A stretch of 64,000 nt of DNA, taken from positions 1 through 64,000 of the forward strand of contig DASVVT010000065.1 of assembly GCA_036386415.1 (NCBI GenBank). Direction: 5' to 3'. The stretch comes from DASVVT01 sp036386415. GTDB taxonomy: Bacteria; Acidobacteriota; Blastocatellia; Pyrinomonadales; Pyrinomonadaceae. Made by a program: the position numbers and the translations under genes. Position 1 is the first letter of the stretch. Each line of letters begins with the position of its first letter. The notes below the pieces were generated by a model. That model searched no databases, had not been told where the DNA came from, and was given only the letters and a program-made list of their open reading frames with translations. This document shows positions 45,254 through 54,205 of the stretch, one piece after another.

Positions 45254-45832
45254 ATGCTCGATAAGAAGGGGCGCGTGAATGCGGCGCTGGCGCTGCTGCT
45301 GCTCGCTTCGTTTGCTCTCGGTTGCAGCGCGCTCACGAACCTTGGCAAAGGCTCATCCGAAGAGGCCAATAAGCTGGTGCAGAGCGCGGCGGACGATCTG
45401 GAAGAGATAGACAAGATAGATCAGGAAGCCAGCGACAAACAGGATCAGCTCAACCAGGCCCAGAAAGATAAGAACGTTAACGAGGTCAAGCGGATCATCG
45501 GAGAGCTGATCGAGGACATAGACAGAGGTCTTGAGCGCGGCAACAGCGCCGTCGATAAGATCGACAGAGCTTCCAAACTGACGACCAATGATAAGCGCAA
45601 AGAGTTTCTCACGCTCAAAGCTCAGGCTTTCAGTAAAGATATAGATGCGTTTAAGTCTTTGCGCGAGGCTGCCGTCATCGCACGCGACAATTACACCGCC
45701 AATGGCCTGCCTGAAGACAAGAGGAAAGAGTATGTCAACAAGGTGAACGCCTACAAGAAAATGCGGCAGGAGGCCAGAGACGTACATCGCAAGGCGGACG
45801 ACATCGCGCGCCAGATTCCAAGGGGAGATTAA
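45254..45832 (+). CDS. Predicted lipoprotein with helical/coiled-coil chain
   Basis: 192 aa from the Met at 45254, chosen because a longer frame from 45197 has no signal. MLDKKGRVNAALALLLLASF then ALGC gives a lipoprotein-like signal with Cys24. The mature chain is charged and helical (QEASDKQDQLNQAQKDKNVN) with likely coiled coils. No recognised family. It lies upstream of the APC permease. Confidence 0.65.
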   Translation: MLDKKGRVNAALALLLLASFALGCSALTNLGKGSSEEANKLVQSAADDLEEIDKIDQEASDKQDQLNQAQKDKNVNEVKRIIGELIEDIDRGLERGNSAVDKIDRASKLTTNDKRKEFLTLKAQAFSKDIDAFKSLREAAVIARDNYTANGLPEDKRKEYVNKVNAYKKMRQEARDVHRKADDIARQIPRGD

Positions 45833-45885
45833 ACGGTCAAGCGGGGGTCTGTAGTTAAGAGCTGAAGCGAATCGGTGAGAAGAGA

Positions 45886-45980
45886 TGTAGACGCAAAGAA
45901 CGCTAAGGATTTTCGCCAAGGTCGCAAAGAGATAATTCCTTTGCGACCTTGGCGAAGCACTTTGCGTCCTTTGCGTTTAA
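45886..45980. repeat. Intergenic inverted-repeat cassette, family A
   Basis: GTAGACGCAAAGAACGCTAA and CGCCAAGGTCGCAAAG face TTTGCGACCTTGGCGAAGC and TTTGCGTCCTTTGCGTTTAA. It lies between the lipoprotein and permease genes. Confidence 0.7.
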
Positions 45981-46018
45981 TTACTCCTTTTTAGTTACGC
46001 TCTTGAAGGAGAGCGCGC

Positions 46019-47563
46019 ATGGGCGAGCAAAATAGTGAGTCACCGGAAAGGCTCGTGCGCGGCCTGGGGCTGCTCGACGCGACGATGATCGTCGTCGGCT
46101 CGATGATCGGCTCCGGCATCTTCCTCACTTCAGCCGCGTCTGCCAGATTTGTCGGCGCTCCCGGCTGGCTGCTCATGGCCTGGGCTCTGGCCGGTGCGTT
46201 GACGATCACGGGCGCGCTCTGCTGCGCCGAGCTGGCGACGATGATGCCGCGCGCGGGCGGTCAGTATGTCTTCCTGCGCGAAGCCTACAGCCCGCTCGTG
46301 GGCTTTCTTTTCGGCTGGTCGCTGTTCCTCGTCATTCAAACCGGGACGATCGCGGCGGTCGCCCTTGGCTTCGCCAAATTCATGGGCGTGCTCGCGCCGC
46401 AAATCTCTTCCACCAACTACATCCTTGAGCCGATCCCGCTTGGCGGCTATGCGCTGAGCCTCTCCACGCAGCAGCTCGTCGCCATCTTCGTCATCATCCT
46501 CCTGACCTTGACGAACACACGCGGGCTCAAGACGGGCAAGCTTATTCAGAACACTTTCACCTTCACGAAGACCGCCGCGCTGATCGGTCTGATCGCTCTG
46601 GGTCTTACGCTCGGTTGGACGAAGGGGCGCGGCGTGGGTGCGGCGTGGACATCCCAGTGGTGGAACCCCTGGGCTAACGGCTGGACGCCGCAAAACGCGC
46701 AGGCAGATCTCAGCATCGTCGGCGGTCTGGCGCTCGTCATGCTGCTGGGGCGCGCGATGGTCGGCCCGCTCTTCGCGCAGTCGGCCTGGAACAACGTGAC
46801 GTTTACGGGCAGCGAAGTCCGAGAGCCCGGACGTAACCTGCCGCGCGCGCTCTTGATCGGGTGCGGAGTCGTCGTCGCGCTCTACCTGCTGGCTAATCTG
46901 GCTTACGTCGTCACACTGCCTCTCGTCTCGATCCAGACGGCCCCGGAAAGCCGCGTCGCGACCGCCGCCATGCAGACCATCCTCGGCGCTCCAGGAACAG
47001 TGCTCATGGCCGTCGCGATTATGATCTCAACCTTCGGCTGCAACAACGGATTGATCCTCGCCGGAGCGCGCGTCTACTATGCGATGGCGCGCGACGGCCT
47101 GTTTTTCAAGGGCGTCGGAAGCGTCAATGCGCGCCACGTCCCGGCAGTCGCATTGATCGCGCAGGGCATCTGGGCCAGCCTCCTCGTCTTGCCGCGCACA
47201 GCTAAAGCCACCCCCTTACGTCCGGGAGAAGACCCGTACGGCGACATCTACACGCAACTGCTGGAATACATCGTCTCAGCCGATTTGATCTTCTACGCGC
47301 TGATGGTCGGAGCAGTCATACGCTTGCGCCGCAAAGCGCCGGAAGCGGAGCGTCCCTATCGCACGCCCGGCTATCTCTTCGTGCCCGTCTTCTATATCCT
47401 GATCGCGCTGCTGCTGGTCTTAGACCTCGCGTACCTGACGCCCTGGACTTCGGGCATCGGCTACCTGATCGTGCTCACAGGCATCCCCGTCTATCTGGTC
47501 TGGCAGCGAAACGCCGCGCCGCGTTCAGCGCTTGAGGCTGACGAAGTGAAAGCGAAAAGCTGA
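46019..47563 (+). CDS. APC-superfamily amino acid/polyamine permease
   Basis: 514 aa with about 12-13 hydrophobic helices. The APC signature VVGSMIGSGIFLTSAASARF is at the N-terminus, then GGQYVFLREAYSPLVGFLFG and later FTGSEVREPGRNLPRALLIG. GAAGGAG lies about 7 bases before the ATG. The substrate could be an amino acid; it cannot be read from sequence. Confidence 0.9.
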   Translation: MGEQNSESPERLVRGLGLLDATMIVVGSMIGSGIFLTSAASARFVGAPGWLLMAWALAGALTITGALCCAELATMMPRAGGQYVFLREAYSPLVGFLFGWSLFLVIQTGTIAAVALGFAKFMGVLAPQISSTNYILEPIPLGGYALSLSTQQLVAIFVIILLTLTNTRGLKTGKLIQNTFTFTKTAALIGLIALGLTLGWTKGRGVGAAWTSQWWNPWANGWTPQNAQADLSIVGGLALVMLLGRAMVGPLFAQSAWNNVTFTGSEVREPGRNLPRALLIGCGVVVALYLLANLAYVVTLPLVSIQTAPESRVATAAMQTILGAPGTVLMAVAIMISTFGCNNGLILAGARVYYAMARDGLFFKGVGSVNARHVPAVALIAQGIWASLLVLPRTAKATPLRPGEDPYGDIYTQLLEYIVSADLIFYALMVGAVIRLRRKAPEAERPYRTPGYLFVPVFYILIALLLVLDLAYLTPWTSGIGYLIVLTGIPVYLVWQRNAAPRSALEADEVKAKS

Positions 47564-47617
47564 GAGCCAAAGGCTTGTAATACCAGGGTGCAAACAAAAG
47601 AAGGCGAGTGACCGATC

Positions 47618-47697
47618 CACGAATTAACACGAAACTACACGAAACATCCCCTTTGTTCGTCTTATTTCGTGTCCTTTCGTGTTGCTTAGTGGATCGT
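47618..47697. repeat. Inverted repeat (CACGAAACTACACGAAAC arms)
   Basis: CCACGAATTAACACGAAACT and ACACGAAACATC face CTTATTTCGTGTCCTTTCGT and TTGCTTAGTGGATCG. It lies between the convergent permease and polymerase genes and could act as a bidirectional terminator. No gene in 47564-47786. Confidence 0.6.
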
Positions 47698-47786
47698 CCG
47701 ACGTCCTCTTTTATTCTGCTATCCGGTATCAAATGATTTTGAGGCAAGGTAGAAAAGCGCTGGCGACATCATGACGAAAGGGTAGT

Positions 47787-49577
47787 TCACTTCACCCACT
47801 CGTCCGCCACTTCCGTTTCAACTTTAACCGGAACTTTTTTGACGTACTCTTCTCCCGCCGCGCACATCGCATCTTCAACCTTTTTGGTGATCTCCTCCGC
47901 CTGATTAATATCAGCTTCGACGACAATCTCGTCATGGACGATGTTGACGATGCACGCCGTTGTGTCTCGCAGTTGATCGTGCAATAGACGCAAGGCACGC
48001 TTGAGTATGTCAGCCGACGACCCCTGGATCGGCGAATTTTTTCCGTTGCGTTGTGCGAGCGAGGCGGCCTGCCGATCATCCGGGTCGAAGCGGAAGCGCG
48101 CCAGGCGTCCGGCCACAGTGCGCGGCGCAGTTCGCTCGCGAATCGCCTGCCGCGCAGCATCGCGCAACCAACTGTCGAGCTTGCGGTAGGTGGCGAAGTA
48201 GCGGCGCAGGATGTCCTCGGCTTCTGTCAGCGAGAGGCCGGTCATCATCGAAAAGCGCTGCGCGCCGATGCCGTAGACGACGCCGAAGTTCAGGCGCTTG
48301 GCGAAGTCGCGCTGCTCCTTCGTCACCTGTTCGAGCGGGACGCTGAAGACCTGCGCGGCGGTCACGCGATGCAGGTCGGCGCCGGAGTTGAAGGCGTCTA
48401 TGAAACCCTGATCGCCTGTGTAGTCGGCCAGGATGCGCAGCTCTATCTGTGAGTAGTCGGCTATGACGAGCTTTCTTCCTTCGGGCGCGCGGAAACAGCG
48501 GCGGTATTCGATAGCGTGCGGCACCTGCTGAATATTTGGGTTGGTGCATGCAAATCTCCCCGTGGGCGCTCCAATCTGGCGAAAGTCGGCGTGGATGCGT
48601 CCCGTTTTCGGATTGATCTCTTGCAGGATGTTCTCGCCGTAACTGGTCAGCGCCTTCTGCACGGTGCGGTATTCGAGCAGCTCTCTAATCACCTCGTGCT
48701 CTTTAGCCAGGGGCTGCAACTTCCAGTTGCGTGTCGAGCCACCTGGCACATCTATATTGAATCGTCGCTTGAGCGCTTTTGTTAGTTGGGTGTGGGAATC
48801 GAGATTGATTTCCTCGCGCGTCGGCGGGCCAAAGAGTGAGCCTTGCATGGACTCTTCAGACAACATCTCCTGGAGCTTGGCGGCGAGTTCGGCGCGCTTC
48901 TTCCCGACGATCTGCAACTGCTCGCGCCAGCGATGCTGGTCGAGGAAAATCCCTGCGAGTTCGATAGAGGCGACCGGCAGGACGCACTCGAATTCGAGCG
49001 CGGCACAACGAAGCAGCGCGTCCGCCTTCAGACGCGCGATCAGCTTTTCGCGTAGAGGCAGCAGGACGGAAGCGTCCAGCGCGGCATACTGAAGCTGCGA
49101 CTCCGAGAGCTCGCCGCTCCAATCGCTCAGGCGCTCGGCCTTGTCTATCGTTTCATTCAGGTAGCGTGCCGCGACCGCTTCGAGGCCGTGCCGTTCATCC
49201 TGATCGCCCGCCGAGGCGATCTGGCTGGCGAGCAGCGTATCGAAGAGCCCGCCCAGTTCCACGCCCAAGGTGTGCTTGATCCACTTGGCATCGAACTTCG
49301 CGTTGTGCGCGATCTTCACCGGACGTAAAGCCTTGAGCAACTCCCTGAGCGGCGCGAGTGTTTCGCTTTCTCTCGGCTCATCGTCATTGAAACGGTTGAG
49401 GTCTATGATGCGAACGCCGTCGGGCGCGGCCAACTGTACGAGCCGCAAGCGCCCGCGATACGGATCAAGGTTTGTGGTCTCCGTGTCCAAACCTATGGCC
49501 TGGTGGTGGGATAGCTCTTCGACGGCGGCGCGCAGCTCGTCGGCTGTGGTGATCAATTTGTAGTTGGCTGCGTTCAT
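47787..49577 (-). CDS. DNA polymerase I-type enzyme, 3'-5' exonuclease plus polymerase only
   Basis: 596 aa, family A polymerase without the N-terminal 5'-3' nuclease domain. The 3'-5' exonuclease site is IGLDTETTNL (Asp31, Glu33). Polymerase motifs are DYSQIELRILADY (motif A), RDFAKRLNFGVVYG (motif B) and VNIVHDEIVVE (motif C). Length about 300 residues short of E. coli Pol I reflects the missing 5' nuclease. It starts 2 bases after the cupin gene. Its role is probably repair or gap filling. Confidence 0.92.
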   Translation of the reverse strand: MNAANYKLITTADELRAAVEELSHHQAIGLDTETTNLDPYRGRLRLVQLAAPDGVRIIDLNRFNDDEPRESETLAPLRELLKALRPVKIAHNAKFDAKWIKHTLGVELGGLFDTLLASQIASAGDQDERHGLEAVAARYLNETIDKAERLSDWSGELSESQLQYAALDASVLLPLREKLIARLKADALLRCAALEFECVLPVASIELAGIFLDQHRWREQLQIVGKKRAELAAKLQEMLSEESMQGSLFGPPTREEINLDSHTQLTKALKRRFNIDVPGGSTRNWKLQPLAKEHEVIRELLEYRTVQKALTSYGENILQEINPKTGRIHADFRQIGAPTGRFACTNPNIQQVPHAIEYRRCFRAPEGRKLVIADYSQIELRILADYTGDQGFIDAFNSGADLHRVTAAQVFSVPLEQVTKEQRDFAKRLNFGVVYGIGAQRFSMMTGLSLTEAEDILRRYFATYRKLDSWLRDAARQAIRERTAPRTVAGRLARFRFDPDDRQAASLAQRNGKNSPIQGSSADILKRALRLLHDQLRDTTACIVNIVHDEIVVEADINQAEEITKKVEDAMCAAGEEYVKKVPVKVETEVADEWVK

Positions 49578-49579
49578 TA

Positions 49580-49888
49580 TTATTTTTTCGCGCCGATAAG
49601 ATAGACGACCGGTTCATCGCCTTGCACGGAGGCTGAATGCTTTGTGTATGCCGGAAGATAATCACGGTCGCCAGCATGAAGCGCATAGCGCTCGTCGCCG
49701 ATGCCAAGTTCGAGCACACCGCTGATGATCCAGTGTGACTGATCCTCGGCGTGGACGTGCGGGTCGTAAGCGGTGCCGGGCGCGTCGATCCACTCGAAAA
49801 CGCTGTAGCCTTCCTCTTCCATACGCCGCCGCAACTCGCGTGCATCCGGCGCTGCCTGTTCACTCCAACGCTCTACTCGTACGCTCAA
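49580..49888 (-). CDS. Small cupin-domain protein
   Basis: 102 aa. A single cupin fold, with DPHVHAEDQSHWIISGVLEL (metal-binding His and Glu) and GDRDYLPAYTKHSASVQG (second motif). The ligand is unknown. The stop at 49580 is only 2 bases before the polymerase start, so they may be co-transcribed. Confidence 0.8.
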   Translation of the reverse strand: MSVRVERWSEQAAPDARELRRRMEEEGYSVFEWIDAPGTAYDPHVHAEDQSHWIISGVLELGIGDERYALHAGDRDYLPAYTKHSASVQGDEPVVYLIGAKK

Positions 49889-49936
49889 AACCTTCTCTGT
49901 ACCTTTCTACTGAATCTCTATTTTCAAGGTGTCGCC

Positions 49937-50785
49937 CTACGTGCAAGGCGCGCTGAAACGTATGATATAGCTCTGATCTCCGACGCGAAATCGCATGAAT
50001 GAGAGATAAGAGTTTTTCGGATCGGTCGGATGCTCCTCGATCCACTCGCCCTCTTTCAGATTCAACTCCTCGCGCGCTGCGATCCGCAAACCCGTCTCAG
50101 AGATTTCCAGCACCAGCTTCCCCAAACCTTTATCTTCCGCGTCGTACGTCAAATTCAGATAGAGTTTCCTTCCGTCCGGGGAGATGCCAAGCGGTGTTGT
50201 CTCGTAAGGCACCTGCCATGTACGCAAGGCTCTGTTCATTGTTTCATCGACCAGGCTCATCTCGTCAAGATACATCTGCTCTGACCTTTTCAGACGGTAC
50301 TGCCGACCCTTTGAGACCATCAGCATGTCTCGCCCCGTAACATTAAGGCATGGGATGCGGAAATAGCACTGGCCGCACAGTCCCTCCAGATTCTCACCAA
50401 TGATGCGGAAAGTGAGCTTCTCGCCTTCGACAGATGTCATCGGCAACAAAAAGGTCTCGGGCTGCGACGCGTCAGGCGTGTTTCCGTCAGGCTTACCCTT
50501 CCTGGCAATTTCACAGAGATCAAACTCGTAATTAAATCCTTCATGCGCGAGGATAGAGTTGGCGTACGCCGCCAGCTCCTGCGGGCTCAAGCCGGGTTGC
50601 TCTTTTATTCTCTTTGCCACAAGGCTCAGAAGAGATGATGAGACGATCCTCGGAAGACGTTTTTGTGCGGAAGATTGACGCGCTCCAACTTCTCTCTGTG
50701 CGCTCGCTACGCTTGCCAGCACAAGGGCGCAGATCAGCACGCAGAGTGAAATAAGCCTCGGTTGGTATGAGATATTCTTTTGCAT
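49937..50785 (-). CDS. Hypothetical exported protein, 282 aa
   Basis: Signal peptide with the core LISLCVLICALVLASVASAQ and likely cleavage after ASA. Four cysteines are clustered at GLCGQCYFRIPCLNVTG. Later segments are beta-rich, with SPDGRKLYLNLTYDAEDKGL. Family not recognised. It lies downstream of the MFS gene in the same orientation. Confidence 0.7.
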   Translation of the reverse strand: MQKNISYQPRLISLCVLICALVLASVASAQREVGARQSSAQKRLPRIVSSSLLSLVAKRIKEQPGLSPQELAAYANSILAHEGFNYEFDLCEIARKGKPDGNTPDASQPETFLLPMTSVEGEKLTFRIIGENLEGLCGQCYFRIPCLNVTGRDMLMVSKGRQYRLKRSEQMYLDEMSLVDETMNRALRTWQVPYETTPLGISPDGRKLYLNLTYDAEDKGLGKLVLEISETGLRIAAREELNLKEGEWIEEHPTDPKNSYLSFMRFRVGDQSYIIRFSAPCT

Positions 50786-50799
50786 CTACTTATCCCGGC

Positions 50800-52119
50800 T
50801 CAAGAGATTGAAGGTAGCTGCTGCCCCTGCTTCGCGCCTGCGCTGACAGTCGTGAGCAGGAGCAACGCGGCGACCATGCCGATACAGGCGCTAACCATGA
50901 AGGCCGTCGGCGCGCCACGCCAACTCCACACTGCGCCCATCAGAAGCGACGCGGGGAAGACCGTGATACCGAAGGCGAGATTATACAACCCGAAAGCCGT
51001 ACCGCGCTGCTCTGGAGGCACCAGGTCTGCGACCAGAGCCTTCTCCGCACCTTCCGCCAGGCCGAAGTAGACGCCATAGATGAGAAAGAGCACCCACGCC
51101 TCGCCGACCGAAGAGAGGAATGCGAATTTGGCATAGACAGCCGCATAGAGAATCCAGCCCGCGACAATCAGCGTCCGGCGTCCGAGCCGGTCGGAAAGGT
51201 CTCCGCCGATGAGTGAGCTGAGGACCTTGGTTCCGTGCAGCGCCGCCCACAAAAGCGGGATGCTGGCGACCGAGACACCCACTTCGCGAGCGCGCAGGAG
51301 CAGAAAAGCATCCGAAGAGTTGGAGAGCGTAAAGAGCGCGACGATGAGTAGAAAGCGTTTGAAGTTCCCATCGAAACCGCGCCATGAAAGACGCGGCGGC
51401 TCTGTGAGACCTTCGACACCTGTCGCGCGTGCCTTGTGTGTCTCGCGCACGAAGAATACGGCGACCAGGACGGCAGCCAGCGCCGGAATCGAAGCGAGGA
51501 GAAAGACCTTCATGTAATCGTCGGCGGTCGGCGCGTTTTTGTCGGCTGAAACTATGAGCAGGATGCCGTAGCCGAGGAGCGGGCCGACGACCGCCCCGGC
51601 GTGATCCATCGCACGATGAAAGCCGAAGGCCAGGCCGCGCTCCTGCGGCGCGGCGGCATCTGCGATCATGGCGTCACGCGGCGCGCTGCGAATGCCTTTG
51701 CCGACTCGATCCGCGAGACGAAGGCCGAGCACCTGATACCAGCTCGTGGCAAACGCCAGCAGCGGGCGCACAAAACTCGCGAGCGCGTAGCCGAAGACGA
51801 CCAGCCCTTTACGACGACCGCGCCGGTCGCTGAAATATCCTGAGAAGAGTTTGAGCAGGCTGGAGACGGATTCAGCCGCGCCTTCGATGAGCCCGATGGC
51901 GGCGGGCGAAGCGCCGAGCGTGATGGCGAGAAAGAGCGGCAGCAGCGGATAGATGATCTCGCTCGACGCATCGTTGAGAAGACTGACGAGGCTGATGGCG
52001 AAGACGTTGCGCGGCAGCCGCCTGTAGCGCCGCCACAACCCCTGCGTCCCTGCGCCCAGTTTCTCACGACTGATTGAGGCTTCGTATTGATCGGCGGCGT
52101 CGGTGTCTGTTTCACCCAT
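50800..52119 (-). CDS. Major facilitator superfamily transporter
   Basis: 439 aa with about 12 helices. MFS signatures include SDRRGRRKGLVVFGYALASF (loop 2-3), DRVGKGIRSAPRDAMIADAA and GGDLSDRLGRRTLIVAGW. This pattern is close to the MFS subgroup seen in many soil bacteria, sometimes annotated as efflux. The substrate is unknown. It lies between the 282-aa exported protein and the 75-aa membrane protein. Confidence 0.88.
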   Translation of the reverse strand: MGETDTDAADQYEASISREKLGAGTQGLWRRYRRLPRNVFAISLVSLLNDASSEIIYPLLPLFLAITLGASPAAIGLIEGAAESVSSLLKLFSGYFSDRRGRRKGLVVFGYALASFVRPLLAFATSWYQVLGLRLADRVGKGIRSAPRDAMIADAAAPQERGLAFGFHRAMDHAGAVVGPLLGYGILLIVSADKNAPTADDYMKVFLLASIPALAAVLVAVFFVRETHKARATGVEGLTEPPRLSWRGFDGNFKRFLLIVALFTLSNSSDAFLLLRAREVGVSVASIPLLWAALHGTKVLSSLIGGDLSDRLGRRTLIVAGWILYAAVYAKFAFLSSVGEAWVLFLIYGVYFGLAEGAEKALVADLVPPEQRGTAFGLYNLAFGITVFPASLLMGAVWSWRGAPTAFMVSACIGMVAALLLLTTVSAGAKQGQQLPSIS

Positions 52120-52134
52120 GCTTTAGCTCACCGA

Positions 52135-52362
52135 TCAGCGAGAAGGGCTGCGGCGCGTGCCTGCCGGACTGCCGCCGTACGGCTTTGACGACGAAGAACT
52201 ATCAGACCCGTACCACCAGGCCAAACCGCCTATCAGCAGAACCAGCACGAGCATCAAGACGAGCGCCAGACGCACGACGAGACGCAACGCCCGGCGCGCA
52301 ATCAAGAACAGCAAGCCGATTATCAGGACAGCCGATACAGTGACGATGACTGGGAATTCCAT
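52135..52362 (-). CDS. Small membrane protein, 75 aa
   Basis: Two hydrophobic stretches (VIVTVSAVLIIGLLFLIARR and LALVLMLVLVLLIGGLAWWY) followed by a Ser/Gly-rich tail. No recognised family. It starts 12-15 bases from the MFS gene on the same strand and may be co-transcribed. Confidence 0.6.
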   Translation of the reverse strand: MEFPVIVTVSAVLIIGLLFLIARRALRLVVRLALVLMLVLVLLIGGLAWWYGSDSSSSSKPYGGSPAGTRRSPSR

Positions 52363-52367
52363 AACAG

Positions 52368-52456
52368 GAGAGAGAATACAGAATACAGGAGACAGAAGGA
52401 AACGCGGCGGCGGCTCTCATTCTGTCTTCTCTATTCTGTCTCCTACATTCTGCTTT
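52368..52456. repeat. Inverted repeat (GAATACAGAATACAGGAGACAG arms)
   Basis: AGAATACAGAATACAGGAGA faces TCTATTCTGTCTCCTACATT. The right arm encodes the C-terminal tail (RIEKTE) and stop of the queF gene. Confidence 0.65.
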
Positions 52457-52869
52457 CTGTAGCTTGCCCGCACCGTCGTCTTTATGTTGCCGCGCACGTG
52501 GAAGTCGCCTTCAAGCTCGACGCTCAAGGGATCGCAGGCCGCGACGAAGTCTTCGAGAATGATGTTGATGACGTGCTCGTGGAAAATCTTCACCTCGCGG
52601 AACGAATTGATGTAGAGCTTGAGGCTCTTCAGCTCGACGCAGCGCTCGTTCGGCACGTAATCGAGACGAATGGTCGCAAAGTCAGGGAAGTCCGAGAAGG
52701 GGCAGATGGCCGTAAACTCAGGAATCTCGAAGTGGACGTGTATCTCGCGACCCGGAAACTCGTAAGCGAAAGTATCGAGCGCGTAAAGATTCATCTCCTC
52801 GCGCGGCGTCGAGCGTATATCGAGCCCCTGTTGATTGACGGGCGGAGGCTTCACTTCGGCAACAGACAT
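52417..52869 (-). CDS. queF: NADPH-dependent 7-cyano-7-deazaguanine reductase
   Basis: 150 aa, the short (type I, single-domain) QueF. It reduces preQ0 to preQ1 in queuosine synthesis. EIPEFTAICPFSDFPDF carries the catalytic Cys56 and Asp63; CVELKSLKLYINSFR is the QueF signature and FHEHVINIILEDF follows. The tail after about residue 133 is repeat-encoded. No preQ1 riboswitch was recognised upstream. Confidence 0.92.
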   Translation of the reverse strand: MSVAEVKPPPVNQQGLDIRSTPREEMNLYALDTFAYEFPGREIHVHFEIPEFTAICPFSDFPDFATIRLDYVPNERCVELKSLKLYINSFREVKIFHEHVINIILEDFVAACDPLSVELEGDFHVRGNIKTTVRASYRKQNVGDRIEKTE

Positions 52870-53067
52870 TCTCTCTCGTCACTCCTTCTAAAGCTTGCAG
52901 AGCGGCCAAAGCCCGCGCCTCATGTGTAAGAGAGCGTGCATGTGTGCTTTCGGCGAAAGCGCGAAGCTCATGCATGCGCACAGAGGCTCTCAACGGCGCG
53001 CCGGTCTCGCTTTATCGTTTGATCTTACCCGAGGCGCGCGGGCACGAGCAACCGAAGCGATAAGGCG

Positions 53068-53112
53068 AAAAAAGAGGAGGGCGGCAACCGCTGCTGCGGC
53101 TGAAACCCTCCT
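53068..53112 (-). terminator. Rho-independent terminator for the DUF4142 gene
   Basis: On the minus strand AGGAGGG (53106-53112) and CCCTCCT (53075-53081) close a GC-rich interior that itself can fold, followed by CTTTTTT. It lies about 100 bases downstream of the DUF4142 stop. The stretch 52870-53067 holds no gene; it contains a few CATGTG-like and CGCGCGC fragments. Confidence 0.7.
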
Positions 53113-53210
53113 TAGACGTGTCTGTTAATTCTATCTCGTCGCGCCCGGGCCGCACTGGCCGCTGATATCGTCGGCCTCAAGCTTTCCAGAGTCGTTCACG
53201 ATGCAGAGCG

Positions 53211-54101
53211 CTACCTGGGAGTGTTACTGTTCCCGTTAGCGTTCGTCGTGTTGCTGTTATTAGAGTTCATCGTGTTAGTGTTAGCGGGCGTGTTCGTGTT
53301 TTCAGTCGCGTTCATGTTTCCAGGCGTGCTCATGTTGTCGTTCGCCGTATTGCTGTTCGTGTTGGAGTTCGACGCGTTGCTGTTGCTCATGTTCATGTTG
53401 CCCGAATTCATGTTACCGGAGTTCATGTTGCCCGACATATTGCTGTTGCCAGACGTGTTCATGTTGTCATGCCCGCCGGAGGACGCGGCCTTCTTCCCGC
53501 CCATGCTGCTATCGAGCGACTGCGCCATGGTCAGGTGCTCTTGAATCGTCGGCAGGGTCTTGGCAGCGAAAGCCTTCAAGTCAGCGTCTTTGCCCTTGTC
53601 GGCCTCCTTCTGGAAGAGCTTCACGGCCTTGTTGTGATCCTTGACCCCCGCTTCCTTGACGTACGCGCGGTCGAAGTCCGCGCCGGAGAGCTGCGACATC
53701 TTCGTGATGTCCGCTCTGTGTTTATCATCGAGCGCCGTCGGCAGCGTCACTCCCTTAGTTGAAGCGATCTGCATCAACTCTTCATTGGCCTTCGTGTGGT
53801 CATCAACCATGCGTTGAGCGAACTGCTTGACGGCGTCGCTCGAAGCGCGCGTCGCGGCCAGCCGACCCAGTTCGACCTCTTCCATACCAGCCATGGCCGC
53901 TTCCATCATGAACTTCTGGTCCGAGGAGCTGACCGCGCTCGTATTCGTATTCCCCTTACTCCCACTCATGTTCGAATTCGTGTTGGAGTTGGTGTTCGAG
54001 TTTGTGTTCTGATCCTGCTGGGTGGCGGCTAGAACGCTCGCCAGCAAGACAGATATGACAACCACCACGAGAATGGCGGATGCGGCACTACTTTTTCTCA
54101 T
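53211..54101 (-). CDS. DUF4142 family exported protein with Asn-rich tails
   Basis: 296 aa. Signal peptide SAASAILVVVVISVLLASVL and cleavage near LAA. The DUF4142 domain (PF13628) runs from about 58 to 195 with KFMMEAAMAGMEEVELGRLA and RMVDDHTKANEELMQIAS. Both flanks are very Asn/Ser/Thr-rich: NTNSNTNSNTNSN before, and about 95 residues of NMN and NSNT repeats after. DUF4142 proteins are ferritin-like helical bundles in the periplasm. Low-complexity tails may vary in length. Confidence 0.88.
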   Translation of the reverse strand: MRKSSAASAILVVVVISVLLASVLAATQQDQNTNSNTNSNTNSNMSGSKGNTNTSAVSSSDQKFMMEAAMAGMEEVELGRLAATRASSDAVKQFAQRMVDDHTKANEELMQIASTKGVTLPTALDDKHRADITKMSQLSGADFDRAYVKEAGVKDHNKAVKLFQKEADKGKDADLKAFAAKTLPTIQEHLTMAQSLDSSMGGKKAASSGGHDNMNTSGNSNMSGNMNSGNMNSGNMNMSNSNASNSNTNSNTANDNMSTPGNMNATENTNTPANTNTMNSNNSNTTNANGNSNTPR

Positions 54102-54156
54102 TGTTCCTGCCCCCTATATGTTTATAGTTTACTTCAGTGGTGTATGAGATTGGCGA

Positions 54157-54188
54157 AAGGGTGATTACGCGCGCGCGTAATCACCCTT
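54157..54188. terminator. Perfect 32-bp palindrome between the DUF2383 and DUF4142 genes
   Basis: Positions 54157-54172 are the exact reverse complement of 54173-54188, centred on GCGC. It lies 18 bases after the DUF2383 stop and 56 bases upstream of the DUF4142 start. There is only a short T-run, so it could be a terminator or a protein-binding palindrome. Confidence 0.55.
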
Positions 54189-54205
54189 CTCCTGTTAGAT
54201 TAACT

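Noticed and set aside
53113..53210. Short minus-strand frame after the DUF4142 stop
   Set aside because: It has an upstream in-frame stop and no start codon, and is only about 25 codons long before the stop.
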